A stretch of DNA of 64,000 nt from Acidocella aquatica (GTDB taxonomy: Bacteria; Pseudomonadota; Alphaproteobacteria; Acetobacterales; Acetobacteraceae): the NCBI RefSeq assembly GCF_030160635.1, contig NZ_BSOS01000094.1, forward strand, positions 1-64,000. The letters run 5' to 3'. Position 1 is the first letter of the stretch, and every line of letters starts with the position of its first letter. A program made the translations under genes and the position numbers. A model generated the notes under the pieces. It made no database searches. It saw nothing but the letters and a program-made list of their open reading frames with translations, and was not told the origin of the DNA. Shown here piece by piece: positions 26,889 to 35,202 of this stretch.

Positions 26889-26993
26889 CTACTGATCGGC
26901 CTCTTTCGTTTCCACTACATGCTTCTTTATGAACTGCGCCATGCCGTAAAGTGCGAAGCCGCTGACCACGATGGATCCGACGAAATGAAACAT
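26889..26993 (-). CDS. Small single-span membrane protein (34 aa)
   Basis: An ATG at 26993 with AAGGA eight bases upstream opens 34 codons: MFHFVGSIVVSGFALYGMAQ, then a basic FIKKHVV and an acidic tail. It reads as one transmembrane helix with a charged C-terminus. It lies alone in the 650-bp gap between the defence-like operon and the exonuclease gene, on the same strand as both. Function unknown. The rest of the gap (26449-26888, 26994-27101) shows only the regulatory repeats listed separately. Confidence 0.5.
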   Translation of the reverse strand: MFHFVGSIVVSGFALYGMAQFIKKHVVETKEADQ

Positions 26994-27074
26994 TGGAGAT
27001 TTCCTTCAGCAAGGTGCGGTGCCCGCCGCTGCCGTCGTGCGGGTTACGTCATGCGCAAGAGATGACACGCCAGC

Positions 27075-27091
27075 ACGTCAGATACGGACGT
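27075..27091. repeat. Second copy of the 17-bp repeat
   Basis: ACGTCAGATACGGACGT matches 26579-26595 with one substitution, keeping the outer ACGTC and GACGT halves. It sits just past the end of the exonuclease gene and about 80 bp upstream of the 34-aa gene start, so it could control that small gene. Confidence 0.4.
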
Positions 27092-27101
27092 ACTCCAGAC
27101 G

Positions 27102-27644
27102 CTACGTTTCGGGGCTCGCGCCTTGTTTCATTGCCAGCCATAGCGCCGCCAGGTGGCGCGCATCCGCGGCAGCCCGATGCGTTCTGGGAACGTCGCACGA
27201 GATTTTCTCCATTATGGCGAGGCAGTCTACCGCCTCCCACGCCTGTTCGCGCGCCACAATGCCGATGAGGGTATGCGCTTCCACCCGACTGACGGAAAAG
27301 CTGGGCTTTACATCAGCGGCCTCAACGATCATCCGCAACCAGTCGCCATCCCAGGCTGGGGCATCCGAGTAAAGGTCGCGGCCGCCAAGCGCCTCATTCA
27401 TGCGCCGCACAATGTCAGCCGGGGCGCTTCCCTCGGTATAGAGCTGACCGCAATTGATCCCATGAAGGCTCTCGGCTGCCTTGTCCCAGCAGGTTGCAAT
27501 ATGCCATTCCGGAGCCGGCCGAATGAGGTGGGATTCAACCTGAATTTCGCCAGTTTCGGGATCAGCGAAAGCCCAGCCGATCTCGATCGGCACGCCGTCA
27601 AGGCCAGAGGCTTCAATATCGTAGAAGACGGGAAGGAGAGACAG
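27102..27644 (-). CDS. DEDDh 3'-5' exonuclease-like protein, CTG start
   Basis: A DnaQ-fold exonuclease, 180 aa. The acidic ExoI motif is FYDIEASGLDG, a later DGDW is the likely ExoII aspartate, and HRAAADARHLAAL gives the DEDDh His and final Asp (HxxxxD). The first ATG/GTG start would lie after ExoI and remove the catalytic DxE. In frame, the only upstream start-like codon is CTG at 27644, with a perfect AAGGAG eight bases upstream and an in-frame stop just before. A CTG initiation codon is therefore the best reading. It may trim nucleic acids; no partner domain is fused. It lies between the defence-like operon and a HEPN gene. Confidence 0.75.
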   Translation of the reverse strand: MSLLPVFYDIEASGLDGVPIEIGWAFADPETGEIQVESHLIRPAPEWHIATCWDKAAESLHGINCGQLYTEGSAPADIVRRMNEALGGRDLYSDAPAWDGDWLRMIVEAADVKPSFSVSRVEAHTLIGIVAREQAWEAVDCLAIMEKISCDVPRTHRAAADARHLAALWLAMKQGASPET

Positions 27645-27785
27645 AGCGGCGGCTCCTTATTTTATGCTGCGCCAGTATAGCCGCTTCATTGCGATCTCCA
27701 AAACGCCGTTCCGCGAGCTCCTGTTGCCCCAGCGTACGACAGCTTGTTATGCTCCAGGGACCGTCCCCACCGGAGCGCGCCTTTC

Positions 27786-28448
27786 ATGAGCACCCTGCCC
27801 GACTTCGCCGCGCTGAAAACCAAGCAACGCGCCTTGCGTGAGGGGTTCCACGAGAACCTCAGCCTGCGGGTACACCGTGCCCTCAGCTGGCTCGACCGCG
27901 CCGAAAAATGTGCAAATGATGACGACGCCCGCTTCATCTTTCTCTGGATCGCCTTCAACGCCGTCTATTCCGAGGAATGCGGCGAGACCATGCCAAACGC
28001 CGCGCGCGGCTTGTTCGAGAGCTATTTCGGCAAGGTCGTCCGCCTGGATACGGAGCGGCGGATCTACGATGCCATCTGGGCGCGCTTCCCCGGCCCCATC
28101 CGGATGCTGCTGGAGAACAAATACGTCTACCAGCCGTTCTGGAGCCATCACAACCAGCTCCCGGGCTTTGGCGATTGGGAGGAGCGCTTTGCCGCCGCCA
28201 AGCGAAAGCTGTCCCAGGCGCTGGTACGTCAGGATACCAGCGTCGTGCTCAGCACGCTGTTCGACCGGCTGTACGTGCTGCGCAACCAGCTGGTGCATGG
28301 CGGTGCCACTTGGAACAGCGGCATAAACCGCGCCCAGGTGCGCGACGGCGCCGCGATTCTGGCATTCCTCATTCCACTGTTTGTGGATTTGATGATGGAC
28401 AATCCCGGCACGACATGGGGTAAGGCGCATTATCCTGTGGTTGACTGA
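27786..28448 (+). CDS. HEPN-domain protein
   Basis: A 220-aa helical protein. FIFLWIAFNAVYS and the C-terminal motif RNQLVHGGATW (R-x4-H, about residues 165-170) fit the HEPN superfamily, many members of which are RNases in defence or toxin-antitoxin pairs. The motif is complete, so it could be active. ATG 27786 (MSTLPDFAAL) is preferred to an upstream ATG at 27744, with GGAG about ten bases before it. It is divergent from the exonuclease gene. No obvious antitoxin partner is adjacent. Confidence 0.75.
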   Translation: MSTLPDFAALKTKQRALREGFHENLSLRVHRALSWLDRAEKCANDDDARFIFLWIAFNAVYSEECGETMPNAARGLFESYFGKVVRLDTERRIYDAIWARFPGPIRMLLENKYVYQPFWSHHNQLPGFGDWEERFAAAKRKLSQALVRQDTSVVLSTLFDRLYVLRNQLVHGGATWNSGINRAQVRDGAAILAFLIPLFVDLMMDNPGTTWGKAHYPVVD

Positions 28449-28484
28449 CCACACCTTTGCGTGGCCGGAGAATCCACATTCAGC

Positions 28485-29549
28485 TCAAGGTGAAATGTGC
28501 ACATATGACAACTTAAATCCTGTTGATTTTTTAAAACCTTTTGTCCAAAAGGCGCATTTTGCACCCTTCTTAACTTCACATCCAAAGATATTCGACCACC
28601 AAAAATCGGTATTTTCATTGTTATTTGTTTGAAGAAATCCTGTTCCATTAACTTGAAACAGAACTGCTGCTCCCTCCATGCGCACGCTGCCATACGCTAA
28701 AGATCCTGCGGAGATGAATCCGCGTTCGTTTATTTTACAAAATAAATCGATGGATATTTTGCCTTCTTCGGACTCAAAAATGACGTACCCAAGCTTACCG
28801 GAACCGCTGTTATCTAGCGTTATAATGGTATCATCAACAAAACGTCTTTTCGTAACTTTACGAACCTTCCTAATTTCGGACAGTATGTGATGTTCTTGTC
28901 CCAGGAGCATTGTTTCTGTATAACCATGCTCTATGTGGTTACTCGCATTCATGACGAAAACAGGTTCACCTCGATTCATACGAATATTAAGCCGCTGAGC
29001 AGAGTAAAAAACAAGCGGAAGTAACTTTTTAGTTTCCTTCGATTTCTCTTTTAAATCACTGTCTTCGCGACATTCTTTTGTCGTATATATATCAAAATCA
29101 TCGTGTTCTTCGGCAAAATGACTCAGCTTAAAGTGTTTTATTTTACTTAAATTATATTCTGAATTCATTTCGAAAAAATATGGGATAAAAAACTCGGGAA
29201 TTTTTTTATCCAGGAGTTCCGCGCGCTCGATATTTGTTCTTTCAAGGAGGAGGTCTCTTAGATCATTGTTATAAAATTCAAAATAAACTTTATTGACGCG
29301 AGAATATTCATCTTCAGAGGATGAAAGAGTTCCGATTGTAAGATCGATGTAAGCCAAATGCGCTCGTCTATCGGGGTATTTGGGCGTCCGCTCGTCTGTC
29401 AAACGATCTACGTTGTAGACAAGATGGTCAAGCGCATCCAAATCCCAAAATGCTTTCAAGCATAAGGAATCGTCAATTTCGATCTCACCTCGATCGTCCT
29501 CGAATTCAAAGCGAAAATACTTTCTTATGTAGGCTACACCAGCAATCAT
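28485..29549 (-). CDS. Unknown 354-aa protein, AT-rich
   Basis: ATG 29549 follows AAGGA by six bases. The protein is acidic at the N-terminus (YFRFEFEDDRGEIEIDD) and has no motif I recognise. The C-terminal third is beta-rich with many Gly and aromatic residues (WWSNIFGCEVKKGAKCAFW) and two cysteines. It has no signal peptide or membrane helix. The coding sequence is much more AT-rich than its neighbours, pointing to separate acquisition. It lies 52 bp after the 71-aa gene on the same strand, so the two are likely an operon. Confidence 0.6.
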   Translation of the reverse strand: MIAGVAYIRKYFRFEFEDDRGEIEIDDSLCLKAFWDLDALDHLVYNVDRLTDERTPKYPDRRAHLAYIDLTIGTLSSSEDEYSRVNKVYFEFYNNDLRDLLLERTNIERAELLDKKIPEFFIPYFFEMNSEYNLSKIKHFKLSHFAEEHDDFDIYTTKECREDSDLKEKSKETKKLLPLVFYSAQRLNIRMNRGEPVFVMNASNHIEHGYTETMLLGQEHHILSEIRKVRKVTKRRFVDDTIITLDNSGSGKLGYVIFESEEGKISIDLFCKINERGFISAGSLAYGSVRMEGAAVLFQVNGTGFLQTNNNENTDFWWSNIFGCEVKKGAKCAFWTKGFKKSTGFKLSYVHISP

Positions 29550-29601
29550 CTGTGATCCTTAGAGTGCTTGAGAAAAAACGAGTTGGATTTGTGGACTTGT
29601 G

Positions 29602-29817
29602 TCAGGTAACAGACCGCAATCTTGGCCGAGGGTCCTGAAGCACATTTGGGCGTTGCTCTCCTTCATCCGGTTCAAATTCGCCTCCCTCGTCGTTGATTTC
29701 GACCGTTTCGATGATTCCGGAATTTTCCTCGGCGATCAATGGTATTTGAAACTCGACGATTTCGGAGGTGGATGAAAATTGTCGTTCCAGATATCCAATC
29801 AAATCCGGCAGCTTCAT
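29602..29817 (-). CDS. 71-aa hypothetical, upstream of the 354-aa gene
   Basis: ATG 29817 has AGGAG seven bases upstream. The peptide (MKLPDLIGYLERQFSSTSEI) is acidic with a Pro/Arg-rich tail, and not recognised. As the first gene of a two-gene AT-rich unit it may be an antitoxin-like partner or a small regulator of the 354-aa protein (inference). The 280 bp between it and the insertion sequence hold nothing else I can support. Confidence 0.5.
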   Translation of the reverse strand: MKLPDLIGYLERQFSSTSEIVEFQIPLIAEENSGIIETVEINDEGGEFEPDEGEQRPNVLQDPRPRLRSVT

Positions 29818-30126
29818 CTCTCGACTCCTGTTGATACGAAAATGGCGCTTTGGCCCACACAGCTAATGATGATCAGTGACGAAACCGAGTTTTGGATATG
29901 AGGCGAAGCAACACCTTTCTGACCTCAATAAGGGTGTTTTATCAGCAAGACGCATCGGATGCACCCTCGATTAGTATTTTTTGCCTAAACTTAATAATAT
30001 ATTGATATGCTTGTATTTTTTCTATAAAATTGATCGTCTCTCCCACAATTCTCGTCCGTCAGGCGAGGGAAATATTGAGGAACGGCCGATGCCAAGAGGA
30101 TCGTGCCCCTTGGCGTGGTGTAGGAA

Positions 30127-30192
30127 CTGAGGGTAAGTAGCCCGCCGGAGCGACCGCCACGAGTCTGGCGTAGGCGGGCTACTTATCCTCAG
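30127..30192 (+). other. 20-bp hairpin in the IS leader
   Basis: Arms 30127-30146 and 30173-30192 are complementary over 20 bp with one mismatch, separated by 26 bp. The structure lies between the left end of the insertion sequence and the transposase start. It could limit expression of the transposase from outside promoters, as leader hairpins do in some insertion sequences (inference). Confidence 0.6.
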
Positions 30193-30265
30193 CGGTGGTC
30201 ATCGCCGTTCTTCGGTTAAGGTTGGGATGCAACCCACCAACCAAGGACCAAAGGAGATGACAACG

Positions 30266-31465
30266 ATGACCGACCCCACTATGGCGCTTCGCGCGCTGCT
30301 GGAAAAGAGTTCCGATACCGAGCTTTTGCGCGAGATGGTTGGCTTTACGGCGCAGCGGCTGATGGAGCTGGAAGCCGAAAGCCTGACCGGCGCACCCTAT
30401 GGCAAGCGCAGCGACGAGCGGGTGAACCAGCGCAACGGGTTTCGTGACCGCATTTGGGAAACCCGCGCCGGCACCATCGAATTGCGCGTGCCCAAACTAC
30501 GTCATGGCAGCTATTTCCCGGCTTTCCTGGAGCCCCGCCGGACGGCTGAGAAGGCGCTGACCGCCGTGATCCAGGAAGCATATATCCAAGGTATTTCAAC
30601 GCGCTCCGTCGATGATCTGGTTAAAGCCATGGGGATGGAAGGCATCAGCAAAAGCCAGGTATCCCGCCTGTGCTGCGAGATCGACGATAAAATCAACAAC
30701 TTTCTGAACCGCCCGCTGGAGGGCGACTGGCCGTATGTTTGGCTGGACGCCACCTATCTGAAGGTGCGCGAGGCCGGCCGCATTGTCTCGGTTGCCGTCA
30801 CCATCGCCATCGGCGTGAATGCTGATGGCAGGCGCGAGGTGCTGGGCCTGGCGATCGGCGCTTCGGAGGCCGAGACGTTTTGGACGGAATTCCTGCGCGG
30901 CCTGGCGCATCGCGGCTTGCGCGGCGTCAAACTCGTGATCTCCGACGCCCATACCGGCTTGAAAGCCGCGATCGCCAAGGTGCTGCACGCCACCTGGCAG
31001 CGGTGCCGGGTGCATATGATGCGCAACCTACTGGCCCATGCCGGCCGCCAGGGCCGCGGCGTCGTCGCCGCCTTCGTTGGCACCGCCTTCGCCCAGGACG
31101 ATGCCGCCAGCGCAAAGGCACAATGGCGCCAGGTGGCCGACCAATTGCGCCCCAAAGCCGCCAAGCTCGCCGCCATGATGGATGAAATGGAGGAAGATGT
31201 GTTGGCCTACATGGGATTCCCCAAGGAGCACCGTACCAAAATCCACAGCACAAACCCCATCGAGCGGCTCAATGGCGAAATCAAACGCCGCACGGATGTT
31301 GTCGGCATCTTCCCGAACGAAGCCGCAATACGCCGCCTCGTCGGGGCAATCCTGCTCGAACAGAATGATGAATGGGCGGTGCAGCGCGGACGCTACATGA
31401 CGCTGGAAACAATCGCCGGTTTGTGCGATGAACCCATCATCAAGCTGCCCGCCGTGGCAGCCTGA
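30266..31465 (+). CDS. tnp: IS256-family transposase
   Basis: A DDE transposase of the mutator type, about 399 aa. Visible are the conserved N-terminal [24 protein letters not shown], the first catalytic Asp in [10 protein letters not shown], the second in [13 protein letters not shown], and the final Glu in [23 protein letters not shown]. The frame opens at 30227, but AAGGAG (30251-30256) is best spaced for ATG 30266. The gene appears complete, so the element should be active. Confidence 0.93.
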   Translation: MTDPTMALRALLEKSSDTELLREMVGFTAQRLMELEAESLTGAPYGKRSDERVNQRNGFRDRIWETRAGTIELRVPKLRHGSYFPAFLEPRRTAEKALTAVIQEAYIQGISTRSVDDLVKAMGMEGISKSQVSRLCCEIDDKINNFLNRPLEGDWPYVWLDATYLKVREAGRIVSVAVTIAIGVNADGRREVLGLAIGASEAETFWTEFLRGLAHRGLRGVKLVISDAHTGLKAAIAKVLHATWQRCRVHMMRNLLAHAGRQGRGVVAAFVGTAFAQDDAASAKAQWRQVADQLRPKAAKLAAMMDEMEEDVLAYMGFPKEHRTKIHSTNPIERLNGEIKRRTDVVGIFPNEAAIRRLVGAILLEQNDEWAVQRGRYMTLETIAGLCDEPIIKLPAVAA

Positions 31466-31596
31466 TAAGCCCGGCCAACCCAGCCGGAGAACGCGATGAT
31501 GTAGCCAATTCTACACCACGCCATGGGGCACGATCGCCAAGAGTAATTTCGGTTCTGATGCAGTGGGTAGCCTGACCCGCGCGCTAGGCTTCCTGA

Positions 31597-31677
31597 GAGT
31601 TAGAGGGTAGCGCCGGTTTTCATGACGGATCGTGATCGCGAGAGAGGCTCGCGGTGCCCGTCGTGGAGATTTTTTCA
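31597..31677 (+). promoter_or_regulatory. Structured leader of the DUF932 gene
   Basis: This leader aligns closely with the one before the ParB gene (32970-33051). Shared blocks are GAGAGAG and GCCCGTCG followed by GGAG and a T run just before the start. CATGACGG (31621-31628) can pair with CCGTCGTG (31658-31665), which ends at the ribosome binding site. In the parB copy one A-U pair is replaced by G-C. A regulatory RNA acting on translation is inferred. Confidence 0.6.
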
Positions 31678-32895
31678 ATGAACACTATTTCTTCACGTAT
31701 CCCGATTACTGCCGGGTCCGCGTCTCCTGCGCCGCGCCCGGCGGGTTTCAAGGTCGATATATCCCGCGGCGAGCGGATCGGCCGAGTCTCTTCCGAGTGG
31801 TTCTCGCGCCCAGACGACGAGCGGTATTTGTCCCTGTCGGACCTATACGAGTCCGTATGCGCTCGCACGAAGCGGGCGACGGCACGGACCGTGGAGAGCA
31901 GGACCGTTCGCGTCGAGGCGAGGCGGGACGATGCCGAGCAACTGGCACTGATCGTACCCGGGCGGGACGGCCCGGTTGCCCCGACTCATTGGAGCTTTGG
32001 CCAATTGTGTAGTCTGGTCGGCGCGCCAGCAGGATATTTGCGGGATTTGCCGGCGCCGTTGGCAGCGATCAACCTGCAGCACGGTCTGCTGTCGCACCGG
32101 GGCGAGTTGGTGAAAACGCTGGAGGCCGAGGACGGGCGGGTCGAGTTGCGCGCCGTTACTGGCCCGGACTATGGCCGCATCTGGGACCACGAGTTGGTCG
32201 GGGCAGTGATGAAAATTGCCGGTGATGGAACAGGCGACACGCGCTGGAAGGTCCCAGGCGTGCTCGACTGGGCGACGATGACGCATAACCCACTCGTGGA
32301 CGTGAGCAAGGACACGACCACCCTCTATGCCAGCGACCGCGATGTGTTCTTGTTCCTGGTCGACGACACCCACCCCATCGAAGCTGGCCGGTTGCCTAAT
32401 GGTGATCCCGATCTCTATTTCCGGGGCTTCTATTGCTGGAACAGTGAGGTTGGTTCGAAGACACTGGGTATCGCGTCTTTCTATCTCCGCGCCGTCTGCA
32501 TGAATCGAAACCTCTGGGGTGTGGAGGATTTTCAGGAGATCAGCATCCGGCATAGCAAATTTGCCGCGCAGCGCTTTGCACACGAAGCCTCGCCAGCGCT
32601 TACAAGTTTCGCCAACTCTTCCCCCGCACCGTTCATTGCTGGTGTGAAGGCGGCGCGCGAACAAATCGTCGCCCGCAAGGACGAAGATCGCGAGGCCTTT
32701 TTGCGCAAACGCGGGTTCAGCAAATCCGAGACCACAAAAGTTATCAACGCGGTTCTGAGTGAGGAAGGCCATCCACCAGAAAGCGTGTTCGACTTCGTGC
32801 AAGGCATCACGGCCCTTGCGCGAACCAAGCCACATCAGGATGCCCGGTTGGAACTGGAAAGTAAGGCGAAGGTTCTACTGGAGCGCGTGGGCTGA
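31678..32895 (+). CDS. DUF932-domain protein
   Basis: A 405-aa member of the DUF932 family, common on plasmids, ICEs and phages, where its function is not established. Typical segments are LRAVTGPDYGRIWDHELV, TTLYASDRDVFLFLVDD, LYFRGFYCWNSEVGSKTLGI and ICMNRNLWG-type AVCMNRNLWGV. The ATG at 31678 fits the GGAG of the conserved leader; an upstream GTG is in frame but inside the leader. A terminator-like hairpin follows. It opens the conjugative backbone and is likely expressed coordinately with the ParB gene, which has the same leader. Confidence 0.9.
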   Translation: MNTISSRIPITAGSASPAPRPAGFKVDISRGERIGRVSSEWFSRPDDERYLSLSDLYESVCARTKRATARTVESRTVRVEARRDDAEQLALIVPGRDGPVAPTHWSFGQLCSLVGAPAGYLRDLPAPLAAINLQHGLLSHRGELVKTLEAEDGRVELRAVTGPDYGRIWDHELVGAVMKIAGDGTGDTRWKVPGVLDWATMTHNPLVDVSKDTTTLYASDRDVFLFLVDDTHPIEAGRLPNGDPDLYFRGFYCWNSEVGSKTLGIASFYLRAVCMNRNLWGVEDFQEISIRHSKFAAQRFAHEASPALTSFANSSPAPFIAGVKAAREQIVARKDEDREAFLRKRGFSKSETTKVINAVLSEEGHPPESVFDFVQGITALARTKPHQDARLELESKAKVLLERVG

Positions 32896-32915
32896 TCAAT
32901 TCTCTGGGAATGTTC

Positions 32916-32957
32916 AAAGCCGTGGAGCCGCTTTTGCGGTTTCACGGCTTTCTTTTT
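32916..32957 (+). terminator. Rho-independent terminator after DUF932 gene
   Basis: AAAGCCGTG (32916-32924) pairs with CACGGCTTT (32943-32951), with an inner CCGC/GCGG extension, and is followed by CTTTTT. This is a standard intrinsic terminator, 20 bp after the stop codon. Confidence 0.75.
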
Positions 32958-32969
32958 GAGGGGGCGCCA

Positions 32970-33051
32970 AGAGTCAGAGGGCGGTCCGAAAATTCGTGAC
33001 GGGATGGAGGTCGAGAGAGTGTCTCCGGCCGCCCGTCGCGGAGTTTTTCCC
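32970..33051 (+). promoter_or_regulatory. Structured leader of the ParB-like gene
   Basis: Second copy of the leader described before DUF932. CGTGACGG (32995-33002) pairs with CCGTCGCG (33033-33040), ending at GGAG of the ribosome binding site. Compared with the DUF932 copy the pairing is kept while bases change (A-U to G-C), which argues for selection on RNA structure. Confidence 0.6.
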
Positions 33052-35151
33052 ATGGCTAAATCTGTTCAGAAAATCATCCTCAGCGCCTCTCGTGACATTC
33101 CGTTCGATAGGCTTGTACTCAGTCAAGCCAATGTTCGGCGTGTGAAGGCTGGCGTCTCGATCGAGGAGCTCGCTGCCGATATTGCGCGGCGCACGCTGCT
33201 GCAAAGCCTGACCGTCCGCCCGGTCCTCGACGAAAACGGCACCGAGACCGGCATGTTCGAGATTCCCGCCGGTGGGCGGCGTTACCGGGCGCTGGAATTA
33301 CTAGTGCGGCAAAAGCGCCTGGCCAAGACCGCGTCGATCCCCTGCGTCGTCCGCACCGAAGGCATCGCCGAGGAGGACAGCCTGGCGGAAAATGTGCAGC
33401 GCGCGCCGCTGCATCCGCTGGATCAGTTCCGGGCGTTTAAGGCGCTGCGCGAGAAGGGCCAGAGCGAAGAGGAGATCGCGGCGGTGTTCTTTGTCGCGGT
33501 CTCGGTGGTGAAGCAGCGGCTACGGCTGGCTGCGGTCTCGCCTCGGCTGCTGGAGGTATATGCCGAAGACGAGATGACGCTGGAGCAGCTCATGGCCTTC
33601 TCGGTCAGCTCGGACCATCAGCGCCAGGAGCAAGTGTGGGAGGCCGTGCAGCGCTCATACAACAAGGAGCCGTATCAAATCCGCCGCTTGCTGACCGAAG
33701 GCGCGGTGCGTGCTTCGGACAAGCGGGCGCAATATGCCGGTGAGGAGTATGTCGCGGCGGGTGGGGCGATCATGCGTGATCTATTCCAGCAGGACGATGG
33801 CGGCTGGCTGCAGGATGCCGGACTGTTGGCGCGCGTGGTGGCGGAGAGACTGGAGCGTGACGGCGAGGCTCTCCGCGCCGAGGGCTGGAAATGGGTCCAG
33901 GTGGCTACCGAGTTCCCGTATGGGCACAATTATGGGCTGCGGCGGATTCCTGGCGCGCGTCGGCCGCTGACCGAGGAGGAGATCGCCCAGGTTGAGGCAT
34001 TGCGCACCGAGGCCGAGCGGCTCGAGGAAGACGCGGCCCAGGCGGACGAGGTGCCGGAGGATGTTGATCAACGGCTCACCGAGATTGAGACGGAGATCAA
34101 CGCTTTGACTCAGCGCCCGCCGGTCTATGACCCGCCGGAAATCGCCCAGGCGGGGGTGTTCGTCAGCATCGATGGCAGTGGCAAGCTGCGGGTCGAGCGT
34201 GGCTATGTCCGCCCCGAGGATGAACCGCCCGTAGTTGAGGAAGCCGACGAGGCCGCCATGGCCGCTGTAGATGGCGCCCGGGCGCAAGGTGGCGAAGGGG
34301 GCGACCCTGCCGAGAGCGATGACGCAGAAACCGGAACCACGGACAGCCGCCTCATCGTCGCGCACGTCGGCGATGCGGCTGAGTCGGAGGAGGAGGAGGG
34401 CATCAAGCCCTTGTCCGACCGGCTGATGACGGAACTGACCGCTTATCGAACCCTGGCCTTGCGCGAGGCGCTGGGGAATGAGCCCGGCATCGCCTATCTC
34501 GCCGTGCTGCACGCACTGAGCCTGAAACTGTTCTACCGGTACGGCCTGGAGTCCTGCCTGGAGGTCGAGCCCAAGAGCGTGATGTTCGGCGCCCAAGCGC
34601 CGGGCCTTGCCGACACGCCGCTGGCCGCGCGGATCGATGCGCGGCATCGGCATTGGGCCGAGCAACTGCCGGAGGATTCCGGTGAACTTTGGGATGTTCT
34701 CGGCGGCTTTGACACGGATAGCCGCGACGCCCTGTTCGCCCATTGCGTCTCACTCACGATCAACGCGGTGGTGGAACCCTATAACCGGCGCCCGAAGGCG
34801 ATTGCTCATGCGGATCGTCTGGCCCAAGCCGTCTCGCTCGACTTGGCCGCGGCCGGGTGGACGGCAACGGTCGACAGTTACCTTGGCCGCATTTCAAAGG
34901 CGCGCATTCTTGAAGCGGTTCGGGAGGCGAACGGGCAGACTGCCGCCGAACGCATCGCCCAACTCAAAAAGGGGGAGATGGCGGCCGAAGCCGAGGCCTT
35001 GCTCGGCGGCACCGGCTGGTTGCCGGAACCGCTCCGTATGCCCGGCGTGCAAACGGCGCCCGCAGCGGATGAAACGGCTATCGGCGATCTCCCGGTTGAG
35101 CCCGATACTGATCATTCGGCCAGCGAGGCCGAGGCGATCGCAGCCGAATAA
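33052..35151 (+). CDS. ParB-like nuclease/partition-domain protein
   Basis: A 699-aa protein with a ParB N-terminal domain: IPFDRLVLSQANVRR, PAGGRRYRALELL and SLAENVQRAPLHPLDQFRAFKAL (about residues 107-130), followed by an HTH (GQSEEEIAAVFFVAVSVVKQRLRLAAVSPRLL). A long acidic middle and C-terminal region (about 300-699) is typical of the large ParB-like proteins of ICEs and is not found in small partition ParBs. The conserved GERR-like phosphohydrolase motif reads GGRRY. The ATG at 33052 fits the leader's GGAG. It is probably involved in element maintenance or DNA processing; it is far from parA, so it is not an obvious parA partner. Confidence 0.88.
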   Translation: MAKSVQKIILSASRDIPFDRLVLSQANVRRVKAGVSIEELAADIARRTLLQSLTVRPVLDENGTETGMFEIPAGGRRYRALELLVRQKRLAKTASIPCVVRTEGIAEEDSLAENVQRAPLHPLDQFRAFKALREKGQSEEEIAAVFFVAVSVVKQRLRLAAVSPRLLEVYAEDEMTLEQLMAFSVSSDHQRQEQVWEAVQRSYNKEPYQIRRLLTEGAVRASDKRAQYAGEEYVAAGGAIMRDLFQQDDGGWLQDAGLLARVVAERLERDGEALRAEGWKWVQVATEFPYGHNYGLRRIPGARRPLTEEEIAQVEALRTEAERLEEDAAQADEVPEDVDQRLTEIETEINALTQRPPVYDPPEIAQAGVFVSIDGSGKLRVERGYVRPEDEPPVVEEADEAAMAAVDGARAQGGEGGDPAESDDAETGTTDSRLIVAHVGDAAESEEEEGIKPLSDRLMTELTAYRTLALREALGNEPGIAYLAVLHALSLKLFYRYGLESCLEVEPKSVMFGAQAPGLADTPLAARIDARHRHWAEQLPEDSGELWDVLGGFDTDSRDALFAHCVSLTINAVVEPYNRRPKAIAHADRLAQAVSLDLAAAGWTATVDSYLGRISKARILEAVREANGQTAAERIAQLKKGEMAAEAEALLGGTGWLPEPLRMPGVQTAPAADETAIGDLPVEPDTDHSASEAEAIAAE

Positions 35152-35172
35152 TTTTGCTCCGACGGCGGCATG

Positions 35173-35202
35173 GAGGGGCTCGCGGGCGATCGCGGGCCCC
35201 TC
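35173..35202 (+). terminator. Weak hairpin between the ParB and Toprim genes
   Basis: GAGGGGC (35173-35179) pairs with GCCCCTC (35196-35202), with inner CGCG pairing. The following tract is TTGCTG, so termination would be partial at best. It may modulate read-through into the Toprim gene. Confidence 0.3.

Larger units (their letters stand above)
30091..31543. mobile_element. IS256-family insertion sequence with 8-bp target duplication
   Basis: The element runs 30099-31535 (1437 bp). Its ends are inverted repeats sharing GATCGTGCCCC, one mismatch, TGGCGTGGTGTAG. Immediately outside, GCCAAGAG occurs in direct orientation at 30091-30098 and 31536-31543, an 8-bp target duplication of the size expected for IS256-type transposition. 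Intact ends and duplication indicate recent insertion, at the border between the AT-rich unknown genes and the conjugative backbone. Confidence 0.85.

Noticed and set aside
28485-28700. Plus-strand short frames inside the 354-aa gene
   Set aside because: Minus-strand gene has a good ribosome binding site and a continuous frame; the plus-strand frames have none.
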